Positions 1-6,292 of a stretch of DNA of 9,534 nt are shown piece after piece. Location of the stretch: assembly GCA_012521625.1 (NCBI GenBank), contig JAAYLY010000207.1, positions 1-9,534 on the forward strand. Reading direction: 5' to 3'. The stretch comes from Tissierellia bacterium. GTDB lineage: Bacteria; Bacillota; Clostridia; Tissierellales; Tissierellaceae. The first letter of the stretch is position 1. Every line of letters begins with the position of its first letter. The notes beneath the pieces are model-generated. The model was not told where the DNA came from. It saw only the letters and a program-made list of their open reading frames with translations, and made no database searches. The position numbers and the translations under genes were made by a program.

Positions 1-45
1 AGGAAGAGAAAAATATATAGGGTTTAAATTATATAAAAATTTCCT

Positions 46-74
46 TTGACAAAATAAAATATACTTGCTATAAT
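46..74 (+). promoter_or_regulatory. Sigma-A promoter of the methionine operon
   Basis: A perfect -35 TTGACA (46-51) and a perfect -10 TATAAT (69-74) are separated by 17 bp. TG at 66-67 one base before the -10 adds an extended -10 element. Transcription should start near base 81, just upstream of the T-box leader. A promoter this close to consensus fits an operon whose control lies in conditional termination rather than in initiation. Confidence 0.9.
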
Positions 75-110
75 CTTTGACAATATAATTTGTTAAAGCG
101 ATAAAAGCTA

Positions 111-366
111 TGAAGAGAAGAGTAGGTATGTGAATACTTTTACAGAGAGTTCCCAGGGGTGAGAAGGAACAAAGGATAGCATACTGAACATGGTCTCGGA
201 GTTGGGATGTCGAATTTAAGTAGGCATCTACGTGGGCACACGTTACAGTGCTAGAGTATAATTTTGTACTCGATGAGGTAATGATCGTGAGGTCATTATG
301 AACTAAGGGTGGTAACACGAGGCTTTCGTCCCTTTGCGCCAGAGCGAAGAGACGGAAGCTTTTTTT
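111..366 (+). promoter_or_regulatory. T-box leader (riboswitch), methionine-specific
   Basis: This is a tRNA-sensing leader RNA. Stem I has a base helix GAGA 115-118 with TCTC 194-197. Its specifier loop carries AGTA (121-124) opposite GAA (186-188), the usual loop E arrangement, followed by C189 and the specifier ATG 190-192. The next helix is GTATGT 126-131 with GCATAC 179-184. The distal part has an AGAGAG stretch at 144-149, helix GTTCC 149-153 with GGAAC 166-170, and a loop containing GGGGTGAGAA (156-165). Central hairpins lie at 230-243, 254-271 and 279-298; the last has a GTGA loop. The T-box motif AGGGTGGTAACACG is at 306-319. The antiterminator pairs AAGGG 305-309 with CCCTT 330-334 and ACGA 317-320 with TCGT 326-329, leaving the bulge TGGTAAC (310-316). 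TGGT complements the ACCA end of tRNA-Met. The downstream methionine transporter independently supports the Met call. Confidence 0.95.
322..366 (+). terminator. Regulated intrinsic terminator of the T-box leader
   Basis: The outer stem pairs GCTTTCGTC (322-330) with GACGGAAGC (351-359). An inner stem pairs CTTTGC (332-337) with GCGAAG (344-349). A run of seven T follows at 360-366. The left arm shares bases 326-334 with the antiterminator, so the two folds exclude each other. Binding of uncharged tRNA to the leader should favour readthrough into the M20 gene. Confidence 0.92.
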
Positions 367-459
367 ATTTAGAAAGTAATGGTATAGGGAATTAATTAGC
401 AGTTGATAGATTAAGTCAGAGATTAATAGTTTAACTTTTTAATTTATAGGAGGGATAGT

Positions 460-1653
460 ATGTCATTAAAGGATAGAATCGATAAAGTAGTTGAAGAAAG
501 GCTTGATATATATAAGTATATAGCCCTTAAGATCCATGAAAAACCAGAGGTAAGCAATCATGAATACTTTGCTTGTAACATCTTATCAGACCAGCTTAAG
601 AAGGAAGGCTTTGAAGTTAGGGTAGATGTGGCAGGCCACCCTACAGGTTTTGATGCCCGCTATAAGAGCAGTAAACCGGGACCGGTGGTAGTCTTCTTTG
701 CAGAATATGACGCCCTAGAGGGTATTGGCCATGCCTGTGGCCATAACCTATTTGGAGCCACCTCATCCCTGGCAGCAGTTGGACTGAAGGCTGTAATAGA
801 TGAAGTGGGTGGGGAGGTTAGGGTATACGGGACCCCAGGGGAAGAAGGGGGAGAAAACGGCAGTGCCAAGGCCAGCTTCGTAAGGGAAGGCTTTTTCGAC
901 GATGTGGATCTGGCCTTAGGAGTCCATCCTAGCTATGAACATGGCTTAACTACACCAACCCTGGCCAACGACCCAGTGGATGTGGAATTCTTTGGCAGAT
1001 CATCCCATGCAGCTGGGGCACCGGAAAAGGGGATTAACGCCTTAGATGCGGTTATTCAAGTTTATAACGGCGTCAACGCCTTAAGGCAGCACTTGACCGA
1101 TGACGTAAGAATCCACGGAATCATAACTAATGGGGGTAAGGCTCCTAATGTTGTACCTGATTATGCCAGTGCAAGATTTTACCTAAGGGCAAAATCAAGG
1201 CCCATCCTAGACGACCTATATAGGAAGTTTGAAAACATAGTAAAGGGGGCAGCTCTTCAAACTGGGGCAGATTATAAATTCGGCCTCTTCCAAAATAGGG
1301 TTGATAATGTGGTACCTACCCCCTTATTTGACCAGGTATATGAGGAGAATTTAAATAGATACGGGGAATTCATACCCAAGGATGCTAGTAGGGCCGGAAG
1401 TGGCTCTACGGATGTGGGCAATGTAAGTCAAGTAGTACCCACCATCCATCCCTATATTAAGATTTCAGAAGGATATATAGCTGGCCACAGCCTGGAATTT
1501 AGGGAAGCATCAAGGAGTGAAATAGGCTTAAACTCCATTGGTTTGGGAGCTAAGGTTTTAGCCAATACGGCCTTAGATCTAATTTTAAATCCTGATTTGC
1601 TGGCTAAGATTAAGAAGCAGCATAGGGAAAATGTGGAGAATCAAAGTAAATAG
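460..1653 (+). CDS. M20 family amidohydrolase/peptidase (AbgB/ACY1L2-like)
   Basis: This is a 397-residue metal-dependent hydrolase of the M20 aminoacylase/carboxypeptidase group, expected to cleave an amide bond in an N-acyl amino acid or dipeptide. Metal and catalytic motifs are visible: AEYDAL (81-86), HACGHN (91-96, with the Cys typical of the M20D branch), GTPGEEGG (124-131, where a Glu of the EE pair would be the general base), GVHPS (154-158) and GHS (342-344). SGSTDVGNVS (314-323) is typical of AbgB-like members. The region around 175-285 fits the lid/dimerisation domain. There is no signal peptide, so it is probably cytoplasmic. The start is fixed by AGGAGGG at 448-454, five bases before ATG. 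It is the first gene behind a Met T-box, and its stop overlaps the metN ribosome binding site. I infer that it releases methionine from an imported conjugate; the exact substrate cannot be read from sequence. Confidence 0.9.
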   Translation: MSLKDRIDKVVEERLDIYKYIALKIHEKPEVSNHEYFACNILSDQLKKEGFEVRVDVAGHPTGFDARYKSSKPGPVVVFFAEYDALEGIGHACGHNLFGATSSLAAVGLKAVIDEVGGEVRVYGTPGEEGGENGSAKASFVREGFFDDVDLALGVHPSYEHGLTTPTLANDPVDVEFFGRSSHAAGAPEKGINALDAVIQVYNGVNALRQHLTDDVRIHGIITNGGKAPNVVPDYASARFYLRAKSRPILDDLYRKFENIVKGAALQTGADYKFGLFQNRVDNVVPTPLFDQVYEENLNRYGEFIPKDASRAGSGSTDVGNVSQVVPTIHPYIKISEGYIAGHSLEFREASRSEIGLNSIGLGAKVLANTALDLILNPDLLAKIKKQHRENVENQSK

Positions 1654-1663
1654 GAGGAATTAA

Positions 1664-2698
1664 ATGATTCAATTAATAGATGTGTCGAAAAGCTTTAACT
1701 CAGATAGCCATACGGTTCATGCAGTTAAGGAGGTTAACCTAACTATAAGAGAAGGGGAGATCTTCGGGGTAATAGGCTATAGTGGTGCTGGTAAGAGTAC
1801 TCTAGTTAGATGTATCAACCTATTGGAAAGGCCCACCAAGGGTAAGGTCCTTATAGATGGGGTGGACCTGACCAAATTAAGGGAGAAGGACCTAAGGGCC
1901 TATAGGCAAAAGATAGGTATGATCTTCCAGCAATTCAACCTATTAGGATCCCGTACGGTCTTTGAAAATGTGGCCTTTCCTTTGAAATATAGGGGAAGGA
2001 AGAAAAGTGAAATTAGAGAAAGGGTCCTAAGTCTATTAGAGCTGGTTGGATTAGAAGATAAGGCCAATGCCTACCCATCCCAACTATCAGGTGGGCAGAA
2101 ACAAAGGGTAGCCATAGCAAGGGCATTAGCAACTGAACCTAAGATCCTATTATGCGATGAGGCTACTTCAGCCCTTGACCCACAGACTACCAAGTCCATC
2201 TTAAGGCTGTTAAAGGATGTAAACCGTAAATTAGGGATTACCATCGTCATTATCACCCATGAAATGCATGTAATCAAGGAAATTTGTAATCGTGTAGCCG
2301 TAATGGAAGGAGGTAGGGTGGTTGAATTAGGGGATGTGGTTTCCATCTTCTCCAAACCCAAGGCCCAAATTACTAAGGAATTTATCAACTCTACTTCAAA
2401 TCTGTCTAAGATAGATGAATTGATTAAGGAAAAATCACAGATAGTGGATTTAAAAGCTGGTGAGAGGATCTGGAGGTTAGACTTCCATGGGTCTGAAACT
2501 AAGGAGCCTATAATAGTTCAGCTTGCAAAAAACTTCCATATAGAGCCAAGCATCATCTTTGGAAATGTGGAAGTCATATCCGATACGGTACTAGGCTCCC
2601 TGATAGTACTAGTAAAGGTGGACCAGGAGAGGGAGCAGGAAGTGATTAAATATCTAGAAGAAAAGCAGATTAAGGTGGAGGTGATTAAATATGCATAG
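1664..2698 (+). CDS. metN: Methionine ABC importer, ATP-binding protein MetN
   Basis: This 344-residue ATPase powers D/L-methionine uptake with MetI and MetQ at the cytoplasmic face of the membrane. The nucleotide-binding domain spans about residues 1-245: Walker A GYSGAGKST (38-46), Q-loop Q89, signature LSGGQ (141-145), Walker B ILLCDE (161-166), D-loop SALD (169-172) and switch His199. A C-terminal NIL domain (about 265-344) is present. In the MetNI family this domain binds methionine and inhibits transport, so length and architecture match a full MetN. The ribosome binding site AGGAGG (1652-1657) overlaps the stop codon of the upstream gene, with six bases to ATG, which indicates tight co-expression. 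Glutamine ABC ATPases are related, but the NIL domain and the metI/metQ neighbours settle the call. Confidence 0.97.
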   Translation: MIQLIDVSKSFNSDSHTVHAVKEVNLTIREGEIFGVIGYSGAGKSTLVRCINLLERPTKGKVLIDGVDLTKLREKDLRAYRQKIGMIFQQFNLLGSRTVFENVAFPLKYRGRKKSEIRERVLSLLELVGLEDKANAYPSQLSGGQKQRVAIARALATEPKILLCDEATSALDPQTTKSILRLLKDVNRKLGITIVIITHEMHVIKEICNRVAVMEGGRVVELGDVVSIFSKPKAQITKEFINSTSNLSKIDELIKEKSQIVDLKAGERIWRLDFHGSETKEPIIVQLAKNFHIEPSIIFGNVEVISDTVLGSLIVLVKVDQEREQEVIKYLEEKQIKVEVIKYA

Positions 2699-3371
2699 TC
2701 TAATGGCAAATTATACTCCAAATTTACTAGATTACTGGCCTGAGTTTATAAACAGTATAGGGGAGACCCTACAGATGTTATTTTTTTCTGGGATTTATTC
2801 ATATATCATAGGCCTATTCTTAGGTGTTTTACTAGTGGTTACCAGGGAAGGGAATATACTTGAAAATAAATATATATATCGAGCTTTAGATATCTTCGTT
2901 AATATATTTAGGTCTATACCCTTTGTAATATTGATAACTGCCTTGATTCCAATTACAAAATTTGTAATGGGTACCTTTATTGGGGTTAAGGGGGCAATAT
3001 TCCCCTTGATAATGGGATGTATTCCTTTCTTTATTAGGCAGGTAGATATGGCCCTATCAACGGTAGACAGCGGCCTAATAGAGGCAGCCCAGGCCATGGG
3101 ACTTTCACCCCTAGGAATTATCTTTAGGGTTTACCTTAGGGAAAGTATACCAGCCTTAGCCCGTTCTATCACCATTACTACAGTCAGCTTGTTGGGTCTT
3201 ACAGCTATGGGTGGTGCAGTAGGGGGCGGTGGTTTGGGCTCCTTTGTCATCAGATATGGTCATAACAGGTTTTATCAGGATATAACCTATGTATCTGTAG
3301 TGGTAATACTACTATTTGTAACCATCATCCAATTTATTGGAAATATAGTCATAAAGAAAACATCACATTAA
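2691..3371 (+). CDS. metI: Methionine ABC importer, permease MetI
   Basis: This 226-residue integral membrane protein is expected to form the homodimeric translocation pore of the methionine importer. About five hydrophobic segments are visible, near residues 28-50, 65-88, 101-116, 158-180 and 198-222. The cytoplasmic EAA loop that docks on MetN begins at E131 (EAAQAMGLSPLG). The glycine-rich stretch AMGGAVGGGGLG (172-183) is characteristic of MetI permeases. The first eight bases overlap the end of metN. I chose ATG 2691 over ATG 2703 because GGAGGTGAT (2677-2685), an almost ideal match to the 16S rRNA tail, lies five bases upstream of 2691 and too far from 2703. Translational coupling to metN is likely. 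Confidence 0.96.
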   Translation: MHSLMANYTPNLLDYWPEFINSIGETLQMLFFSGIYSYIIGLFLGVLLVVTREGNILENKYIYRALDIFVNIFRSIPFVILITALIPITKFVMGTFIGVKGAIFPLIMGCIPFFIRQVDMALSTVDSGLIEAAQAMGLSPLGIIFRVYLRESIPALARSITITTVSLLGLTAMGGAVGGGGLGSFVIRYGHNRFYQDITYVSVVVILLFVTIIQFIGNIVIKKTSH

Positions 3372-3384
3372 AGGAGAGATATAG

Positions 3385-4200
3385 ATGAAAAAAATTGTTT
3401 ATGTATTGCTTTTATCATTACTAATAACTGGAGTATTAGTAGGCTGTGGTAGCCAGGCAGGTCCAGAGGAAGATACGAATGTGGTTAAGGTTGGCCTAAC
3501 TGGTAGCGACTCTAAGGTTTGGAATCATGTTAAGGAGGAAGCAGCTAAGGAGGGTATAGAAATAGAATTGGTATTCTTCGACTCCTATCCACTTCCAAAT
3601 GCAGCCTTGGCTGCTGGGGAAATAGATATGAATGCCTTCCAACACTATATATATCTTGAGAAAGAGATGGAACAACACGGCTATGACCTAACGGTTATAG
3701 GAGAAACTGTATTGGCACCTTTAGGGATCTATTCAAATCAACTTGAAAGTTTAGATGAATTAGAAGATGGTTCAAAAATAGTTATACCTGATGACGTAAC
3801 AAATGGGGGCAGGGCCCTTCTACTACTTGAAGCCAATGGCCTTATTAAGTTGGATCCAGCTGCTGGCTTAACTCCAACCCTAAAGGATATAGTAGATAAT
3901 CCTAGAAACTTTGAGATTATCGAATTATCAGCCACTAACATCCCTGCATCCTTACAAGAAGTACCTATAGCAGTAATTAACTCAGGAGTGGCAAGGGATG
4001 CTGGTTTAATTCCAACACAAGACGCCTTAGTATTGGAAGAAGCAACAGAAGGAGAGAATCCATACGTAAATATAATAGTAGTTAGAACAGAAGATAAGGA
4101 CAATGAAGTCTATAAGAGGATAGTTGAAATATACCAAACTGACGAGACTAAGAAGGTAATCGAGGAAGATTCTAAGGGTTCATCAATTCCAGTTTGGTAA
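3385..4200 (+). CDS. metQ: Methionine-binding lipoprotein MetQ (NlpA family)
   Basis: This 271-residue substrate-binding protein delivers methionine to MetNI from the outer face of the membrane. Residues 1-21 form a lipoprotein signal: basic start MKK, hydrophobic core, and lipobox LVGC with Cys21 as the lipidated residue. The mature part has NlpA/Lipoprotein_9 family hallmarks: FFDSYPLPNAALAAGEIDMN (64-83) followed by AFQHYIYLE (84-92), then NGGRALLLLE near 140-149. AAGG-type SD AAGGAG (3371-3376) begins on the last base of the metI stop codon and lies eight bases before ATG. It is the last gene of the operon, followed at once by a strong terminator. Family members differ in specificity (L-Met, D-Met, Met dipeptides such as Gly-Met), so the exact ligand is open, but the Met T-box supports a methionine compound. 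Confidence 0.96.
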   Translation: MKKIVYVLLLSLLITGVLVGCGSQAGPEEDTNVVKVGLTGSDSKVWNHVKEEAAKEGIEIELVFFDSYPLPNAALAAGEIDMNAFQHYIYLEKEMEQHGYDLTVIGETVLAPLGIYSNQLESLDELEDGSKIVIPDDVTNGGRALLLLEANGLIKLDPAAGLTPTLKDIVDNPRNFEIIELSATNIPASLQEVPIAVINSGVARDAGLIPTQDALVLEEATEGENPYVNIIVVRTEDKDNEVYKRIVEIYQTDETKKVIEEDSKGSSIPVW

Positions 4201-4210
4201 AATAAGAATA

Positions 4211-4256
4211 GAGGACTTTTGTAGATTGTTTATAATCTATGAAAAGTCCTCTTTTA
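4211..4256 (+). terminator. Intrinsic terminator of the methionine operon
   Basis: A long hairpin pairs GAGGACTTTT (4211-4220) with AAAAGTCCTC (4242-4251), with an inner helix TAGATT (4222-4227) to AATCTA (4234-4239). The T-rich tail TTTTATTT follows. It begins ten bases after the metQ stop. Confidence 0.93.
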
Positions 4257-4258
4257 TT

Positions 4259-4329
4259 TGTTGATAAAATATTATAAATGTGGACATGGTGTGGATAAGT
4301 TGTTGATAAGTTGGATAATTTGTGGATAA
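4259..4329 (+). other. Cluster of six DnaA-box-like 9-mers
   Basis: Six 9-mers in one orientation resemble the DnaA box (TTATCCACA, here read as TGTGGATAA). They are 4259 TGTTGATAA (one mismatch), 4279 TGTGGACAT (two), 4290 TGTGGATAA (perfect), 4301 TGTTGATAA (one), 4310 GTTGGATAA (two) and 4321 TGTGGATAA (perfect). Start-to-start steps are 20, 11, 11, 9 and 11 bases, close to one or two helical turns, so bound proteins would sit on one face. AT-rich DNA follows to about 4380. There is no dnaA, dnaN or other replication gene nearby, so this is more like a chromosomal DnaA-box cluster than oriC. The repeats are direct observation; DnaA binding is inference. Confidence 0.65.
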
Positions 4330-4417
4330 ATCAAAAATAATATAAACACGTTGAATACTTTATAAAATTTAGGGTATCTAATAAAAATGTGATTTTAACT
4401 ATAAGAAGGCTTGAATA

Positions 4418-4444
4418 TTGACAAATGGGGAAAAATGGTATAAT
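4418..4444 (+). promoter_or_regulatory. Probable sigma-A promoter of the ABC exporter operon
   Basis: A perfect TTGACA (4418-4423) and a perfect TATAAT (4439-4444) are separated by 15 bp, shorter than the ideal 17. The TG at 4436-4437 makes an extended -10, which could compensate. Transcription would start near 4451 and give a leader of about 120 bases before the first exporter gene. Confidence 0.75.
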
Positions 4445-4467
4445 ATAAAATATTGTCCTTAAATCGG

Positions 4468-4477
4468 CTAATATTAG
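4468..4477. other. 10-bp perfect palindrome, possible operator
   Basis: CTAATATTAG is perfectly self-complementary and lies about 17-27 bases after the predicted transcription start. Two tandem TTAGAG hexamers (4474-4485) overlap its right edge. The position would suit a repressor acting as a roadblock, but no regulator gene is in the window and the site matches no operator I recognise. Confidence 0.35.
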
Positions 4478-4491
4478 AGTTAGAGCTATTT

Positions 4492-4518
4492 AGAATGCTT
4501 CTTTATGAAGCATTTTTT
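4492..4518 (+). terminator. Attenuator-like hairpin in the exporter leader
   Basis: AATGCTTC (4494-4501) pairs with GAAGCATT (4507-4514) around the loop TTTAT. Four more T follow, two of which can extend the stem by pairing with A4492 and G4493. It lies after the predicted promoter and 53 bases before the first exporter start codon, so an intrinsic terminator here would cut the operon's own transcript. That implies attenuation, or a short RNA of about 65-70 nt with readthrough. The U-run is on the + side only. Confidence 0.65.
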
Positions 4519-4570
4519 AGGGTTTGATTAAGTAGTTAGTTTTCCAAAAGCTAGGAATAGGAGGATTTTT

Positions 4571-6292
4571 ATGAAGCAATTATTGCCTTATATGAGAAAA
4601 TATGCACTTTATGCTATCCTCTGTCCAATTCTTATGATTCTGGAGGTATTTGCAGATATTGCAGTACCCTACCTTATGTCTAGGATTGTGGATGTGGGTA
4701 TAGTAAATAGTGATGTAGATTACGTTTTAAAGGTTGGATTAATCATGATCCTAGCTTCCTTGCTAGGAATGTTGTTTGGAGGTTTAAGTTCTTATGCAGG
4801 AGCAAGGGCAGGCTATGGCTTTGCTGCAGAAATTAGGTCCAAGACCTTTAAAAAGGTTCAGGAATTTACCTTTGCAAACCTAGATGAATTTTCCGTCTCT
4901 TCACTGATTACTAGGCTTACAAATGACTGTAACACCATCGGCCAGGTAACCATGATGAGCCTACGTATGGCGGTAAGGGCACCCTTTATGATGGTCTTTG
5001 CCTTAATTATGTCCTTTACCATCAATCCATCCTTGGCCAGGGTATTTATGGTATCTATCCCCTTAACTGCCATTTTAATTATCCTAGTTCTTACTAAGGC
5101 CAGACCCCTTTTTATGAAGTTTCAAACTAGGGTAGATAGGGTTAATGCCATAATAAAGGAAAACTTAGCGGGGATTAGGGTTGTTAAGTCCTTCAATAGG
5201 CAGGAATATGAGGAAAAGAGGTTTAAAAAGAGGAACGACGCTCTTAGGGATACGGCCTTAAAGGCCATATCCACCGTAATCTTTGTAATGCCCCTTTTAA
5301 ATCTAATAATCTACGGCACCATCATAGCCGTCTTGTGGTTTGGAGGGAATCAGGTTGTTGCAGGTGCCATGGGTAGGGGAGAACTCATTTCCTTTATAAC
5401 CTATATAACCCAGGTTATGATGTCCCTAATGATGATATCCATGTTCTTCATGCAGCTCTTAAGGGGGATAGCATCTAAGGATAGGATTTTAGAGGTTTGG
5501 AATACGGAGCCTGAAATTAAGGAAATAGAAAGGCCTATTTCAGAGCCTAAAGATGGGTCTATAGAATTTAAAAATGTATACTTTAAATATCCGGCCAGCA
5601 AGGAATATACCCTGAAGGATATAAATTTAAAGATAGATTCAGGGGAAGTAATAGGAATTATAGGTTCCACAGGCTCTTCTAAGTCCACCCTAGTTCAGCT
5701 GATACCCAGGTTGTATGATGCAACTGAGGGAAGTGTATTAGTTGGTGGAAGGAATGTTAAGGACTATTCCTTGAAGGGTTTAAGGGATAGTGTAGCCTTT
5801 GTATTGCAGAAAAATACCCTCTTTTCAGGTACCATCCGTGAAAATATGAAGTGGGGAAATGAAAATGCAACAGATGAAATGATCATTGAAGCTCTTAAAC
5901 TAGCCCAGGCCTGGGAGTTCGTTTCAAAATATGAAGATGGCCTTGACCATATTGTAGAGCAGGGCGGTAGCAATTTTTCTGGTGGGCAGAAACAGAGGCT
6001 GACCATAGCTAGGGCCTTGTTAAAGGAACCTAAGATAATTATCTTAGACGATTCTACCTCAGCTGTAGATATGACTACGGATGCAAAGATCCAGCAGGCC
6101 TTTAAAAATCTGGGGGATTTAACTACCATTATAATCGCCCAGCGGATTTCATCTATACAACATGCCGATAGGATTATTGTTATGAATGAAGGCCAGATTG
6201 AATCCATAGGAGACCATGAAAGTTTATTAAAGACATCGGCTATATATAGGGAGATATATGAATCTCAGGAGAAAGGAGTGATAAGAGAATGA
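4571..6292 (+). CDS. Heterodimeric ABC exporter, half with degenerate ATP site
   Basis: This 573-residue half-transporter has an N-terminal membrane domain with about six helices (roughly residues 12-300) and a C-terminal ATPase. ATPase motifs are Walker A GSTGSSKST (365-373), Q-loop Q413, signature FSGGQ (469-473) and Walker B IIILDD (489-494). D494 replaces the catalytic Glu, and the switch His is replaced by Q524 in IIAQR. Asp plus Gln marks the degenerate subunit of heterodimeric exporters such as TM287/TM288, BmrCD and LmrCD; length is close to YfiB-type subunits. AGGAGG (4559-4564) sits six bases before ATG. The stop overlaps the partner gene by four bases. Family members export drugs, lipids or peptides from the cytoplasm or inner leaflet. 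The substrate here is unknown, and no regulator or modifying enzyme nearby narrows it. Confidence 0.93.
   Translation: MKQLLPYMRKYALYAILCPILMILEVFADIAVPYLMSRIVDVGIVNSDVDYVLKVGLIMILASLLGMLFGGLSSYAGARAGYGFAAEIRSKTFKKVQEFTFANLDEFSVSSLITRLTNDCNTIGQVTMMSLRMAVRAPFMMVFALIMSFTINPSLARVFMVSIPLTAILIILVLTKARPLFMKFQTRVDRVNAIIKENLAGIRVVKSFNRQEYEEKRFKKRNDALRDTALKAISTVIFVMPLLNLIIYGTIIAVLWFGGNQVVAGAMGRGELISFITYITQVMMSLMMISMFFMQLLRGIASKDRILEVWNTEPEIKEIERPISEPKDGSIEFKNVYFKYPASKEYTLKDINLKIDSGEVIGIIGSTGSSKSTLVQLIPRLYDATEGSVLVGGRNVKDYSLKGLRDSVAFVLQKNTLFSGTIRENMKWGNENATDEMIIEALKLAQAWEFVSKYEDGLDHIVEQGGSNFSGGQKQRLTIARALLKEPKIIILDDSTSAVDMTTDAKIQQAFKNLGDLTTIIIAQRISSIQHADRIIVMNEGQIESIGDHESLLKTSAIYREIYESQEKGVIRE

Noticed and set aside
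77..82. Second TTGACA downstream of the first promoter
   Set aside because: No acceptable -10 lies 16-18 bases further on, and it would fall inside the first transcript.
100..366. SAM (S-box) riboswitch upstream of methionine genes
   Set aside because: The leader has T-box landmarks (AGTA/GAA loop, GGGTGAGA-type distal loop, GGGTGGTAAC) and lacks the S-box core.
660..869. - strand open frames within the M20, met, exporter and uppP genes
   Set aside because: They lie opposite genes with clear family motifs, and the encoded sequences look like reverse-frame shadows without domains.
2703..3371. Alternative metI start at ATG 2703
   Set aside because: The near-ideal GGAGGTGAT at 2677-2685 is well spaced for ATG 2691 and too far from 2703.
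4211..4256. Inverted repeat of a mobile element or CRISPR-like repeat
   Set aside because: It is a single hairpin with a T-rich tail right after metQ, fully explained as a terminator. No transposase or repeated spacer pattern is present in the window.
4259..4329. Chromosomal replication origin (oriC)
   Set aside because: Firmicute origins normally flank dnaA and dnaN and have boxes in both orientations with a recognisable unwinding element. Here there is no replication gene and all boxes point one way.
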